Shown here: in pieces, positions 22,277 through 35,546 of the stretch | Numbering within the stretch: the stretch's first letter is position 1 | Layout of the letters: every line of letters begins with the position of its first letter | Origin: Allium sativum | Lineage: Eukaryota > Streptophyta > Magnoliopsida > Asparagales > Amaryllidaceae | DNA: 64,000 bases | NCBI GenBank assembly: GCA_030737875.1 | Contig: JASFAX010000020.1 | Coordinates: forward strand, 31,758,688-31,822,687 | Direction of reading: 5' to 3' | Translations under genes and position numbers: made by a program | Notes under the pieces: generated by a model | What the model saw: only the letters and a program-made list of their open reading frames with translations | The model's database searches: none | What the model was told of the DNA's origin: nothing

Positions 22277-23051
22277 CTGAGCAAAATCAAACACATCTTG
22301 TTACGGCAGTTGATAAAGAAATTAAAGGCATATTATCCATTCAAGTGACTCTGCAGCATGCTTACATTAAAATATTATTTGACTAAGTTTACGACATTTC
22401 AAATTCCGGTGGCCCTCAAAAAATATTAACATACCTTTCTATAAGACCGGACATGTGCTATTATATCGGTAGACTGAATTCTCAATGGACAAAACGACTA
22501 GTGACATCGATCTCAGTGGTTCTCGTAGAAAGCTTCAACCATGTGTTACATATATATACAGCAATCAAACATATTGGCCTAAAAAAACAACCAATATACA
22601 ACGGTAAAGATAATGCAAATAGTATTAACCCATTTAGACTAGACTAAAAGCAACAAGATACTATTGCGTGTGCAAAAAATAAGACTAGACTAAAAGCACA
22701 AGATACTATTGTACAAGTAAAAAACTAAGGCTGTCAATACCCTATTTCTAGGTGCTCTTCCTTTTCCAAAAAACAAAGCATGGTATTAACTTAAGCTGAG
22801 AATAAACACTTACTTCTCATGCTGAACAGTATTACTTGTATTCTTGTAATCAAAATAATTAATTAATAGAATTAACATCTTCATTTATTATTGTGCCTGC
22901 AATGTTGAATCACCACATTTTGTTGAACGCACTTTCTGTTCAATTTGAAATGAACAATGGAGCATCTAATCCAATTAAACATTCAAACATAACTGTGCAA
23001 ATATGATAGTTAATACCTTTGTTACAATGGTGGTGACCATCACTGTTGAAC

Positions 23052-23438
23052 TCAGTTCGTCCAAACACCGGAATCCCCTTGTCTGACATAGGCGAAGCAC
23101 TGAACTCCACACAAACATATGGAGTTCGCTTCCGTTCTCCTTCTTCCTCGCACGTACAGGTGAAAACGAACCATTCCCCGTTGGATTCGGTACGTCCCGT
23201 TAACCACCTCACATCCATTTGCATTCCCGCTCAAATACCCCATATTGAAACTCGAACCTCTCGGAGCAGGGTTTCTAGAAGACTGTACCGAGTAAATTTC
23301 CGCATTTGACAGATTCGAAACCCTAGGCGTCGCCGAAAACCCACGAGACCTCCTCGAGTAAATCTCAGATCGAGAACGATCTGTATCGGCAACGTTAATC
23401 TGAAGCAGTTGACGATAAGATCTAAAATCGAGCTTCTT
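23052..23438 (-). pseudogene. Open reading frame fragment of unknown host-like gene in CACTA 1
   Basis: About 128 codons open on the minus strand after a stop at 23439..23441, without an ATG at its start. It is Ser/Arg-rich ([18 protein letters not shown], then [15 protein letters not shown]). The GC content is well above the flanks. A second frame over 22940..23224 reads [18 protein letters not shown] and runs to a GTATTA donor-like site, so a frameshift may have split one exon. No family recognised. It may be the 5' exon of a captured gene. Confidence 0.35.
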
Positions 23439-24255
23439 TTATTCTTGTTGAGCTGAAGGAATGGCTATTGGAGAAGCGAATTTAGGGATTTACTTTGTAT
23501 GTTTATTTGGGGATTTGGATGGGTTAGTGGAGCGCGTAGGAAATACAATACTTAGTTTTTGGAGGGAGGGCGAAAATTTCAGTTTCGAGCCAAAAGTTTT
23601 ATTCCAGAGTCCAAAACCTGGAAATTTGATACTGCCAATGCTTTGTACCATACAAACTAACCTTTATTAATTACAGACTAAATATTAACCATAATTAATA
23701 GTTATTTAATAATACTTATTATTTATTAAAAATTAAGTACTAAATAAATTAGTAGTAATAATTTAATATTAAATATAAATAGTAATAATTATAAAATATA
23801 ATAGTTAGTAGTACTAGTTAATCACAATAACATTTTAAAATTTTCTACTTAATTTAATCTCAAACTTTGAATTCCAACACAAAATTATTTGTCGTTCTTT
23901 GGACGAGGCGCGGTGTTAGAGTACATATTTTAGACGTTTGAAAAAAATATTAATGTAAAAATTTAAACGTTTGAGCCAAAATAATTGTTGAATTTATAAT
24001 TTATACACCATTAATTACCTACCATGATAAGTTGTTATAAAATTTATTAATTATTAAAGTATTAATTCAGATTAATTAATTATTATTACTTAATACTTAT
24101 TGTGTTATAATTGGATATTACTAATTACTTCGTACAATTTAATTATTTAATAATAACTATTTAAAATTATTACTAGTTGTTAATTATTTATAATAACTAT
24201 TTAAAATTAATTATTAACAATTAATAATTAAATCCTGATATTTATTTTAAAAAGT

Positions 24256-24553
24256 ATGTTATTCGCAACAGGCTTTACTAGTTGTACATGTATTGCAAGT
24301 GGGAAAACCTGTTGCTAAATATATTTATTCGCAACTAGCTTGGAAGCATAGTTGCTAAAAGTATGTTTTTGCAACAGTAAGTGAAAGGCAATTGCTAAAA
24401 ATATTATTTTCGCAACATAAATAAATGGCGTGTTGCTAAATCTCATCGATTGCAACTGCTATAATAGGTCTGTTGCTAAATATCATTTATCGCAACTGTC
24501 ATATGTCGCCTATTGCAAATGGCTAGTTGTAATAGGGTATTTTTCTTGTAGTG
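24256..24553. repeat. Right subterminal repeats and terminus of CACTA 1
   Basis: At least seven GCAAC-type words in alternating contexts (CGCAACAGG, TGTTGCTAAAT) spaced 30-45 bp, then the inverted terminus ending GTAGTG. Confidence 0.8.
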
Positions 24554-26815
24554 ATAATAATATTTTTCTAAGGCATATAGATCTATAATTATCCATTATA
24601 TATTGATCTTGAATTGATAAACTAAATCAATTCAATAAAATACAGGGATGAATAATCATATTTGTGTAACACACATGAATCTTATAATTATCCATCACAA
24701 CCAATATAACAATCATCATATAATATCAGCACAAATAGATCTGAAATATATAACTAAAAATAAATAAAAAATGAATTGATTAATTATTTTAAAACAAAAG
24801 AAATCTCACCGAAAGCTTTCCACTTTGACAAAAATTAGATGAAATCTAAATCTGTTTTGGTCAACTCCATGTTGTAGATCTTGGAAATACGGTTCCAACG
24901 CAATTCAGTTTGCTGAATTCTGATTTCGATTGCAAAAGATATGATCGTTTTAAGATTTGATTACATTATAAAATTAGTAATTTATAATTAAACTTTAATT
25001 AGGCCTTAACCTTATCATATTTCCATTTGGCCATTCATCCTCTGATCCAACGGCCGATACTGCTCCTTCTTCATCACTCTTTTCTGGACCATTTTGAACC
25101 CATTCATCGTTCCTCAATTTCACTATCGCACGCTGGGACAATCGCATAAAATTGAAGAGGATATTAATCAAAACATCTTTTAGAATTTTTTCATGGAGTG
25201 ATTTGGATGGAATCCTTTTTTTTTTAAGGAAAGAAAAGATCAAAATGGTGGCTGATCATTTTTGTTTACAGAGAATAAAGGAAGAGGAGTATGCTAAGGT
25301 CTAGAATGAGAGAATATTAATAGAGACAATTGCAAAGAAGGAAAAAAATAATAAAAAAGGAAATTGAGAAAGATACATTATTTATTTCTCTAATGTGTCC
25401 CTTCATATTAGGTAGGTTACGAAGTAAATAATTTTACTGACTAAGCACAAGGTGTCACTCTTATCAACTTTTATTTATTACTCTACATTCAAAAGAAAAA
25501 TTACACAGGGAAAAATGATAACAAAAAGAAATGAATACATGATTAATTGTCTGATGCTGACTATATGAAAGTCTACGACTTTTTAAATTTCAAAATACGT
25601 AACAATAAGTATCATAATTTATGCAACATATTCTATTGGACTAAGCATGAGGTAGCATATTTATTTCTTATTCAAAATTAAAAATAAAATAAGAAACAGA
25701 AAAAAGGGAAAGTACTCAATGCATAATTATAAATCAAATGAGGAACCCCTAATTGATATCCTTAACTATTATATACAAATTTATATTCATTTGTTTTCTT
25801 TTCATACAAAAATAAGCATGTGTTTCTCTTTTTAAAACAATCAATCACATTTATTTTCAATTTTTTTCTAAAGGATTCCAATTGAGATTACAACATTAAA
25901 TTCAGAATTAGATTATAGTTACTAGGAAAATAATCAAAGGTTGTATTCTACCTATGCTAATTCAAAATTATTTTAAAATTATGATATACAAAAAATAGGT
26001 ACAATTTCTAATTTAATAAATGCTTCATCATTATTGCAACCAACATATCTAAAATACATATCCATATTGTTAAAATTTACTGTTATAAATGTTGCACTTA
26101 TTATCTTAATTCAACCTACGTCATTAATAGGATTCCAGGTATTTATTTATTTTGGAATTTTTTTTCTTTAGTTGATTACTCAAGACTAAGGTAATAATTA
26201 GAAAATTTGTGTGTTGATTAAATAAACACTTATTTCTTTTTCAAAATTGAAGGAAACGATTCATTGTTAAAGTGGGAGAGAGATAAGGAAGAACACATGC
26301 AATATTTTTAGGAAAGTATAAATTAATAAATAAATAAAAGAATAAAAGAATGTGTAAATTTTGAAAGAGAGGAATGGTGCAGTATTAATGAAACAACGAA
26401 GAGAGGAGGACATTAAAAACAAATGCAGCTATTCACATGTAATCCTGTTCCAAATTCTTAAACGTTACATTTTGAACAAATAGGGAAAGAATTAAAGATG
26501 ATAGAAAAAGACATATACATGTATGTATTGGAATTTATTTCATCTATAACAAACACATTATTTCCAAACAATCTTTCAGCAAAAATTAATAAAATCCATT
26601 AATAATATCATAAATTTATTTAAGACCAATTTATATTCAATAATTTATTCTAAATAATTTTTCCCTGAGTTTGTTTTAAATCAAATAGTATATAAAACTA
26701 ATTTTAAAGTTATCCTCATCTTTTTATTTCATAAAAATAACCAATTTATACTCCATATTCCTCGAACTAGCTTAAATTAAAATTTAAATTGGTTCCAAAA
26801 TTCCGGGTTGTTACA

Positions 26816-27251
26816 ATCTCCCCTACTTAAGAAATTTTCGTCCTCGAAAAGGAACGAAGCTAAAAGTTGTTTTATTACTAACTCAAATTCCTCCTTTAAT
26901 TGGTATCAATAATTTTATTAGTTAACCTAATAATTTCACAATACAATCATAAATCAATTAGTTGATTAGTTTTTAAATATATATATATATATATAACTTT
27001 TGTATACTCAAAAATCATATTTTCTAAAATAGGATTAAAAATACGTTAACTATAAACTTGTCACTCTCAACTCATTCTAGGGCATTACTAACCCCTTCTC
27101 TAATGAGTTTTCTCATTCTAGAATACTATTGATCCTATCTCTAATGAGTATTCTTATTGGATATTACTAATCCAATCTCTGATGAGTCTTTTGTACAGTC
27201 CTAACGAGTTGTACCCCAAAGATTTGAGCTAACCAGAGCTCTGATACCAAA
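26816..27251 (-). mobile_element. Internal region of element A (436 bp)
   Basis: Holds the polypurine tract at 26816..26828 (minus: AAGTAGGGGAGAT), the primer site at 27238..27249 (minus: TGGTATCAGAGC), and between them three imperfect copies of a 41-bp unit at about 27070..27190 containing CTCATTCTAG and CTCTAATGAGT. No coding capacity. Both priming sites needed for reverse transcription are intact. Confidence 0.9.
27238..27249 (-). other. Primer binding site of element A
   Basis: Minus-strand TGGTATCAGAGC, two bases from the 5' LTR end. Exact initiator tRNA-Met match. Confidence 0.9.
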
Positions 27252-28874
27252 TGAAACGACCCGAAAATCGCCCTTGCAGGATATCGCCAGATACACTTAC
27301 TTTGGGCTACAACACATCAGAACAACAACAACAGATTTTTATTTCATCATATAATGTTACATCAGAGTACAGAATATCAGAGTACATCGGAAGAAAAAAA
27401 TATAGCGAAAGATTCAAATTACAAAAAATACAATATAGTGCAGCGGAAATAAAATAACAAAGGCAGCGGAAGAGAACTATACTCTAGACACAGCTTTAAG
27501 CTTCAATCCAGAATCCTGCTTGAGATGAAGACCTGTAAACAAACTACTCGACTGCTCGTGTGGAAAATAATGGGCACCCGAGTTTACAAAGGTGGAAACA
27601 AACAACGGGTCAGTCAAGGGACTGGTGTGAGAATTCTTAACTAATTTAACTAATAATAATAAGGCAAATCCAAAGACCACGCCGCTAACACGGAACAGGT
27701 TTATTTCAATGGATTGTCGTGCATAATTTAAAGTGACAGAACAAAAAATAAGTAAATCGTAAAACAACGCAATGCTTTCGGAAAAATGGAATCACCTTAA
27801 GACTTAAGCCCCATCACACAATGCAACGCAAACCAGAGGATAGAGTTTTACCTTATGGTGATTAAACATGCTAAATACGATAAATACGAGTCTAATGTTA
27901 TCATTAGTGTATATAAAAACATTTCAAAATAAATGTATCAATCCTAGGAAGCATAGCTACTATATACTATGCCTCTGTACTTGTAATACAATCAAGTCCG
28001 TAGGGTCGTTTTTGGAATTTGGTTTCCATCATGAGTCAAGGCTATGGAGGAGCTCCTTACCGATTCGAGACACTCTAGCTAATGTCTCTGGACCCCCATA
28101 GTGAACCCTTGGAAAGCTGCAGGGTCGGTCTACACATACAGCTTCGTGGATTAGTTATTCCTGAACACACGTTTCCCGATCCTATAGGACCTATCATCTA
28201 AGGCACCTCATTTCATCATCCACATAAGTAAAATATCAGCCAGTTTAAGCACTGACACTACTTCTAACTAGAAAGAAACGTGCTTCTCTCCCTGCGTTCC
28301 CTTCTCCTGTTTTAGGCTGCAACGGGTTGTGAGGCTCGTGAAGCTACGTAATACACAAAGTTATGCTTATCCAAGCTGTGCTTTGATCGTCATCACAAGG
28401 TTCTGCTTTTCAACAAGAAACCTTGATCATTGTATCTTAGTATGCCACACTGTCACTCCATATCACACTACTAATCCTTTGCCGAAATATATGAAAGGGT
28501 GTTAAGGTAGAGAATAAATTCTCTGCCACCAAACATTCATACATTCGACAGAAAATCAATAAATACAATATAAAGGAGTACAATGTCGGACACACATTCC
28601 ATTTATAAGCCCGTTCTGGGTCTGAACGAAACTGGAGATACCCTCGTCCCGTATGTCCATTACAGAAAGGAGATACCCGCATATCCGTGAAATCAACATG
28701 TATGTTCGGGCAATTACGCCGACCCTTGAATTGCGAGCAAGTCAATTCAGGATCTTGATCGTTGTCCATTCGATGGAAGATTTACGGTCTTCATACGCCG
28801 TCTTCATACTTCGATTCTTAACGTCGTTTGATTATTTGGAATGAGAGTAATTCGGACTTTCCAAATAATCCTCG

Positions 28875-28910
<36 letters not shown>

Positions 28911-28915
28911 TATAT
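28875..28915. repeat. (AT)n microsatellite in LTR A copy 2
   Basis: Same site as 6892..6932, with one interruption. Confidence 0.95.
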
Positions 28916-30270
28916 TGAGAATCCTTCCTTATCTTTAGTATTATTTTATAATGATTAATTCCTATTTCAATTATTTAAAATAGTTACATCTTTATATAAT
29001 GACGCCTTGGGTCAATGGCGACCCTGGCGCTGCTTTCAACCAATATTGATTTTCACATTTCTCAAAATCTGACTGCTGGATCTTAACGTAGTTTATTTCG
29101 TTGGAAAGATCTTCCCAAGACGGTCCTAACGGTTTCAGTTTTGGGAAAATCCGACGGTCGGATCTCTTGGTATAGTGGTTTAAAGGTACGATTTCAAAAC
29201 GCGAACCACGGCGCTCGTTTCATTTAATTTTAATTATATTTATAAATATAAATATATAAATATAATTGTTCAACCATAATAACATCATTTGATTTAACAA
29301 CGAGCTAAACAACTACTGATCTCCATTAAATTTTAATTCATTAAAAAAAATGAAGATAATATTTCAGCGTTCTGAATACATTCTTTTATTCCTTTTGTTA
29401 CACTAAAGATGTGAATTATAATTCAAAGTCCAATTTCTCCCATTATTCTCTAATTCTTCTATTCACATAGAAGTGTAAATTATGTTGAATCCCATTCCTT
29501 ATTCTTTTATTTACATTAAAAATGTAAATTCCATTATTCTTTTACTTACATTAGAAATGTAAATTCCATTCTTTATTCTTTTATTTACATTTGAAATGCA
29601 AATTCCATTCTTTGTTCTTTTATCTACACTAGAAATGTAAATTCCATTCTTCCAATTACACTGTAAAATCCTCTTGTAATTACATTAAAATGTTATTAAC
29701 ATTCCCTGTTAAATTTTCAATATGGTATAAATCTTTCTTTTTAAATTACATAAAAAAATGTAATTTTCCTAACAGTGCAAATTTCTATCTTTTAATTTGT
29801 CTCTTAATTTACAATATAAAATCATACTTTTTAATTACATTAAAAATGTAAATTATATTACATGTCAAATTTTGTCTTTTAATTTGCAAGGTAAAATCCT
29901 ATCTCTAATTACATATAAAAATGAAATTTTATATAACATACCAATTCTCATTCTTAGTTTACGAAAAAAGTGTACCTTTAATTTACAATGGAAATTCTTC
30001 TCTTTAATTACAAAATAGAAATGTAATTTTTATTTACAGTGCAAATTCTCTTTCTAAACTACATGTAAAAATGTAATTATTATTTACATGTAAATCCTAT
30101 TCTAAATTACATATAAAAATGTAATTTCAATTTACAGTGAAAAATCTCTTTCTTTATTTACATAACAAAAATGTGTTTTTAATTTACAATGCAAAATCTT
30201 ACTCTTTATTTACATAACAAAAATGTGTTTTTAATTTGCAATGTAAATCTCATTCTTATGTTACATAATA

Positions 30271-30610
30271 AAAATTGGATCTTTTCACATCACCATATTT
30301 CACCTTTTATTTTTAATAAAAATATTGAATCTTTTCACATCGCCATTTCACTTTTTATTTTCAATAAAAATATTGAATCTTTTCACATCGCCATAATTAA
30401 CTTTTTATTTCCAATAAAAATATTGAATCTTTTCACATCGCCATAATTCACTTTTTGTTTTCAATAAAAATATTGAATCTTTTCACATCGCCATATTTCA
30501 TTTTTTATTTTCAATAAAAATATTGAATCTTTTCACATCGTCGTATTCCACTTTTTATTTTCAATAAAAATATTGAATCTTTTCACATCGCCATATTTCA
30601 CTTTTTATTT
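30271..30610. repeat. 50-bp tandem array in LTR A copy 2
   Basis: About seven copies of the ATTGAATCTTTTCACATCG unit, versus about ten in the partner LTR. Confidence 0.9.
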
Positions 30611-33262
30611 TATTCTACATTATATTTGTGTCTAAGAACACAAATAAGAGACATGTTTATTTTTCTATGTATTGTTTGTGCTTGAGAACACAAATAAGAA
30701 TCATTCATTTTTCTATTCCAATTCAAACATGTATACAAAGTTGATAATATTTAATTGGCAATCCAATAAGGTGACAAAATGATATTATACATTGGATTGA
30801 CAAAATAATGCCTTTCATTTAAATTGACAATTTAAATCAATTCAACACAAATGATTCATGTTTTTATATTGAATTGATAAGCTAAATCAGTTTAAATAAA
30901 GTGACAAAATATGAATTGATTAACTAGATCGATCACATAAAATTGACAAACTACAAATTTCGATATTGAATTGATGATCTAAATCAACTCAATCAAATAA
31001 AAGGATGAATAATAATATTTGTCTAAGGCATATAGATCTATAATTATCCATTATATATTGATCTTGAATTGATAATCTAAATCAATTCAATAAAATATAG
31101 GGATGAATAATCGTATTTGTTTAACACACATGAATCTTATAATTATCCATCACAACTAACAGAACAATCATCATACAATATCAGCACAAACAGATCTGAA
31201 ATATATAACTAAAAATAAAAAATATAAATGAATTGATTAATTATTTTAAAACGAAATAAACCTCACCGAAAGCTTTACACTCTAACAAAAATTAGACGAA
31301 ATCTAAATCTGTTTTGGTCAACTCCATGTTGTACATCTTGGAAATACGGTTCCTACGCAATTCAGTTCGCTGAATTCTGATTTCGATTGCAAAAGATATG
31401 ATCGTTTTAAGATTAGATTACATTAATAAATAAGTAATTTATAATTAAACTTTAATTAGGCCTTAACCTTATCATCTTTCCATTTGGCCGTTCATCCTCT
31501 GATCCAAGGGCTGATACTGCTCCTTCTTCATTGCTCTTTTCTGGACCATTTTAAACCCATTCATCGTTCCTCAATTTCACTATCGCACGCTTGGACAATC
31601 GCATAAAATCGAAGAGGATATTAATCAAAACTTCTTTCAGAATTTTTTCATAGAGTGATTTGGTTGGAATCCTTTTTTTTTTGAAGGAAAGAAAAGAACA
31701 AAATGGTGGTTGCTCATTTTTGTTTACAGAGAATAAAGGAAGAGGAGTATGCTAAGGTCTAGAATTAGAGAATATTAATAGAGACAATTGCAAAGAAGAA
31801 ACAAAATAATAAGGAAGGGAATTGAGAAAGATACCCTATTTATTTCTCTAATGTGTCCTTTTATATTAGGTTGGTTATGGAGTAAATTAATTTGCTGACT
31901 GAGCACAAGGTGTCACTCTTATCAACTTTTATTTATTATTCTAAATTCAAAAGAAAAATTACATAAGGAAAAATGAAAACAAAAAGAAATGAATACATGA
32001 TTTATTGTCTGATGCTGGCTATATGAAAGTCGTATGACTTTTTAAATTTCAAAATACATAACAAAAAGTATCATAATTTATGCAACATATTTTATTGGAC
32101 TAAGCATGAGGTAGCGTATTTATTTCTTATTCAAAATTAAAAATAAAATAAGAAACAGAAAAATGGGAAAGTACTCAATGCATAATTTTAAATCAAATGA
32201 AGAACCCCTAATTGATATCCTTAACAACTATATACATATTTATATTCATTTGTTTTCTTTTCATACAAACATAAGCATGTGTTTCTCTTTTTAAAACAAT
32301 AAATCACATTTATTTTCAATTTTTTTCGAAAGGATTCCAACTGAGGTTCCAACATTAAATTCAAAAATAGATTATAGTTACTAGGAAGATAACCAAAGGG
32401 TGTATTCTACCTATACTAATTCAAAATTATTTTAAAATTACGATATACAAACTATAGGTACAATTTCTAATTTAATAAATGTTTCATCATTATTGCAAAC
32501 AACATATCTAAAATACATATCCATATTGTTAAAATTTACTGTTATAAATGTTGCACTTATTATCTTAATTCAACCTTCGTCATTAATAGGATTCCGGGTA
32601 TTTATTTTTTTTGGAAAAGTTTTGCTTTAGTTGATTACTCAAGAATAAGGTAATAATTAGAAAATTTGTGTGTTGATTAAATAAACACTTATTTCTTTTT
32701 CAAAATTGAAGGAAACGATTCATTGTTAAAGTGGGAATGAGATAAGGAAGAACACATGCAATATTTTTTGGAAAGGATAAATAAAAGAATAAAAGAATAT
32801 GTCAATTTTGGAAGAGAGGAATGGTGCAATATTAATGAAACAACGAAGAGAGGAGGACATTAAAAACAAATGCAGTTATTCACATGTAATCATGTTCCAA
32901 ATTCTTAAACGTTACATTTTGAACAAGTAGGGAAAGAATTAAAGATGATGGACAAAGATATGTACATGTATGTATTGGAATTTATTTCATCTATAATGAA
33001 CACGTTATTTCCAAACAATCTTTCAGCAAAAATTAATAAAATCCATTAATAATATCATAAATTTATTTATGACCAATTTATATTCAATAATTTAATTTAA
33101 ATAAGTTTTCCCTGAGTTTGTTTTAAATCAAATAGTATATAAAACTAATTTTAAAGTTATCCTCATCTTTTCATAAAAATAACCAATTTATACTCCATAT
33201 TCCTCAAAATAGCTTAAATTAAAATTTAAATTGGTTCCAAAATTCCGGGTTGTTACAAAATT

Positions 33263-34566
33263 GATTTACATTTTAATATATGACATGTTTTCTGGTTTGC
33301 AAAAGTAAGTTTTCATGAGGAAAATAAAATTTTGACACTTTTAAATTTTAGGAAGAAAAATTAAATGAAATAGGCCAATCCGTGTTTTAAAAAGTATGGA
33401 GTAGGTTAGGATTAGTCCCTAGGGAAGATGGGAAAATTTTTAGGCTATGAGGTAAATAGCGAGAATTATCTTGCAATAATGGTAAGTTCCCATAGGATGC
33501 ATAAGCGTTGAAAAGTCTAGGGTGTTGCTTGAAATAATTGTTGGTACACAGCTAGGACTAGTGGTCACTACTAGAGAGAAAAAGGGCAAGTAAGTGTTTA
33601 GATCCTATTGCTAATTTTCATGTTAGGGGTACAACCCGTTATTGCACTATTGTGGGATCGTTCTGTTATTTTGTTCCTATTAGGTAGTTAAGGTAACACC
33701 TAAACCTGTCATGGATCCCATGGTTTGTACTTTTCTGTCTGAGGGGGACATTGTACCGAAATTCTTGGCCCTTAGCATTAGATGTTTAGAGCATCTATTT
33801 TACTGTTTTAGTTGAAAGATTAAAAGGCGTATTTGAAAACTAAACTTAGATCGGATTGTTAAATAAGCTAATAAAAGAAAAATGGTACAACTAAAAACGA
33901 CAAATTTGGCAAAGCAACAAACATGGCAGTTAAAGAAGAATGGAAACATATGGGAAAAGATGAATCAGAATAAAACTTCCAAGATAAGATGAAAAAGAAA
34001 ATTAGTAACAGAGAAAAATTTCTTATGCGGGCCGGGCTTGGATAGGAAAATAGGTAATCTTTATAGATAGTTACATAAAATCCAAATATGGTCTAAAGAA
34101 GGTACACAAATGAAAATTGGAAGACGTGAAATTTTCTGTTCTTCACCTTTTTGTAACATAATAAATCAAATTTAGAAAATTAAATTTTTATGAAATTTGA
34201 AAAAATAAAGTTAGTTAGTAGGATTTCGGATGTAAAAAATGGATGAACTACGCTCTTGCTCAGTAAGAGTGTGGGAAAATTTAGATGGAAACCATTTCTG
34301 ATTTTCAGAATATTGCATTAATGTAAACTGCCAGTATATTTAGGATGTGAGCATCACGTTTTTAAAGAAATTTTGAAATACTTGCATAGACATATGAGGT
34401 ACCACTTAGGCATACATGTATTATTATGTTTTATTTCACTCTGCACAAGTGCACAATGTTCGCAAAAATTGGATGCACACATGATGGATGTATAATATGC
34501 GAGGGGTTAATTGGATTTCTTACCTTTATCAAATTTCGAGATCGAAATTTCCTAAGGGTGGGAGAA
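33263..34566 (+). mobile_element. Internal region of element I, right part
   Basis: Continues from 5274 after element A. No open frame or clear pol similarity. Ends in the conserved block ATTTCGAGATCGAAATTTCC and the polypurine tract AAGGGTGGGAGAA (34554..34566). Confidence 0.55.
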
Positions 34567-34878
34567 TGTAACACCCCGCATTTTATAATAATTGAATAAT
34601 TGAACAACGCATATATGTATATACATGCATTAACACAAATGTATATATACAGAATAATATAAATATTAATGCAAATAAAAATGTAATGAATGCACTAAAA
34701 GAAAGAAAGGATTGGTTGCATGTGGTGTATACATGTTGCATGCACTAATTACGCATTAATAATAAATGAGGAATAAAATAAAAAGATTCATGCAATGGTT
34801 TAATTAAAATATTGCAACAAATATGAAAAAGAGAAGTAAGAAGAGAACAATAATTACCATTGTTCTAGGCCAACAATA

Positions 34879-34952
34879 GCCTTAGTAGTCCAGTTGGTTA
34901 GAGCACATGGCTTGCATACAAGAGGTGCAGAGTTCGATCCCCGATGCTGTTA
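34879..34952 (+). tRNA. tRNA-like sequence inside LTR C
   Basis: 74 nt, the same length as in LTR B, with AGTTGGTTAGAGC (A-box/D-arm) and AGTTCGATCCCC (B box). The anticodon-loop region reads CTTGCAT, which would give UGC (Ala). Flanks GAAAAAGAGAAGTAAG and ACAATAATTA match those in LTR B, so the two sequences are homologous and have diverged in the anticodon. Confidence 0.5.
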
Positions 34953-35362
34953 TATTTTTGTTTTAAGGAAACGAATAAAATAACACATGTACATGAAGAA
35001 AAATATGTACAAACACACATATAACGAAAAATATACGTATAAGGAAGTAAAGAAAATATATGTATATATGTATATGAGAATATCCACGTATATCTGAGTA
35101 GGAATATATATATATATATACACAAGAGATAAAACTCAAGATAAGGCTGAAATCGTAGAAATTTGGCAAGAATCAAGTAACGGTGCAATACTGTTGGAAT
35201 TTGGAAAACAAAACGAAAATTGTGCGTATATATATACGCGTAAAATGATCATTACAAATTTTGTATACATATAAGAGCTTTATATATTAACATAATTCAA
35301 ATCAATTCAAACTGAAACATACGCAACAAAAGAAAAGAAGAAGAAAATTATATATAGCGTGG

Positions 35363-35437
35363 GTCGACCTAGGCATAGGGGGGTCGACCCACCCATTGGA
35401 GGATCAACCACGGGGTCGACCCCAGCACGGGGTCGAC
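35363..35437 (+). repeat. GTCGAC palindrome cluster in LTR C
   Basis: Four GTCGAC sites at 35363, 35383, 35415 and 35432, each in GGGGTCGACCC-like context, in an otherwise AT-rich LTR, 100-180 bp before the TATA box. Confidence 0.9.
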
Positions 35438-35539
35438 CCCAACACAAATCTGTACATTTTCATTAATGTACCTAGACTATTTTCTTAACCAAGTTCGATG
35501 CTAGTTCAGCGTTGCGCATACGATAAGATCCTAAACACC

Positions 35540-35546
35540 TATAAAT
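35540..35546 (+). promoter_or_regulatory. TATA box of LTR C
   Basis: TATAAAT after CTAAACACC; position relative to the GTCGAC cluster matches LTR D. Confidence 0.5.

Larger units (their letters stand above)
9162..24553. mobile_element. Non-autonomous CACTA (En/Spm-like) transposon carrying gene fragments
   Basis: The left end reads CACTACAACAAAAAATAC and the right end, reverse-complemented, CACTACAAGAAAAATACC, the typical CACTA terminal inverted repeat. Both ends are followed by subterminal copies of GCAACAGG / TTGCAA motifs in both orientations. The empty site is visible in the other LTR of A near 31005..31025, confirming a clean insertion. Excluding nested element B the length is about 4.7 kb. 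No transposase was found; inside are spliced-looking exons of host type, as in other gene-transducing CACTA elements. Confidence 0.85.
5275..26815 (-). mobile_element. 3' LTR of element A, interrupted by the gene-bearing CACTA
   Basis: LTR sequence covers 5275..9161 and 24554..26815, about 6.15 kb in all, collinear with 27252..33257. The interruption is the CACTA element at 9162..24553. The stretch 7400..8270 is T-rich with many 'ttacattaaaaatgtaaatt' like imperfect inverted motifs. No coding sequence was seen. Confidence 0.85.
5275..33257 (-). mobile_element. Element A: LTR retroelement with 6-kb LTRs and a 436-bp internal region
   Basis: The target duplication AAATT is present at 5270..5274 and 33258..33262. 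Two long direct repeats start TGAAACGACCCG and end GGGTTGTTACA on the plus strand. Read on the minus strand the order is 5' LTR (33257 to 27252), primer site, short internal region, polypurine tract, 3' LTR (26815 to 5275). Without its nested insertion the element is about 12.6 kb, of which the LTRs are about 97 percent. It encodes nothing recognisable and so must have depended on proteins of another element. LTRs differ by several to about ten percent by eye, so it is old. Confidence 0.88.
27252..33257 (-). mobile_element. 5' LTR of element A
   Basis: 6006 bp, uninterrupted copy of the LTR. Minus strand start TGTAACAACCCGG, end GGGTCGTTTCA. No coding sequence recognised; short frames in it are not conserved against the partner LTR. 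Confidence 0.88.
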
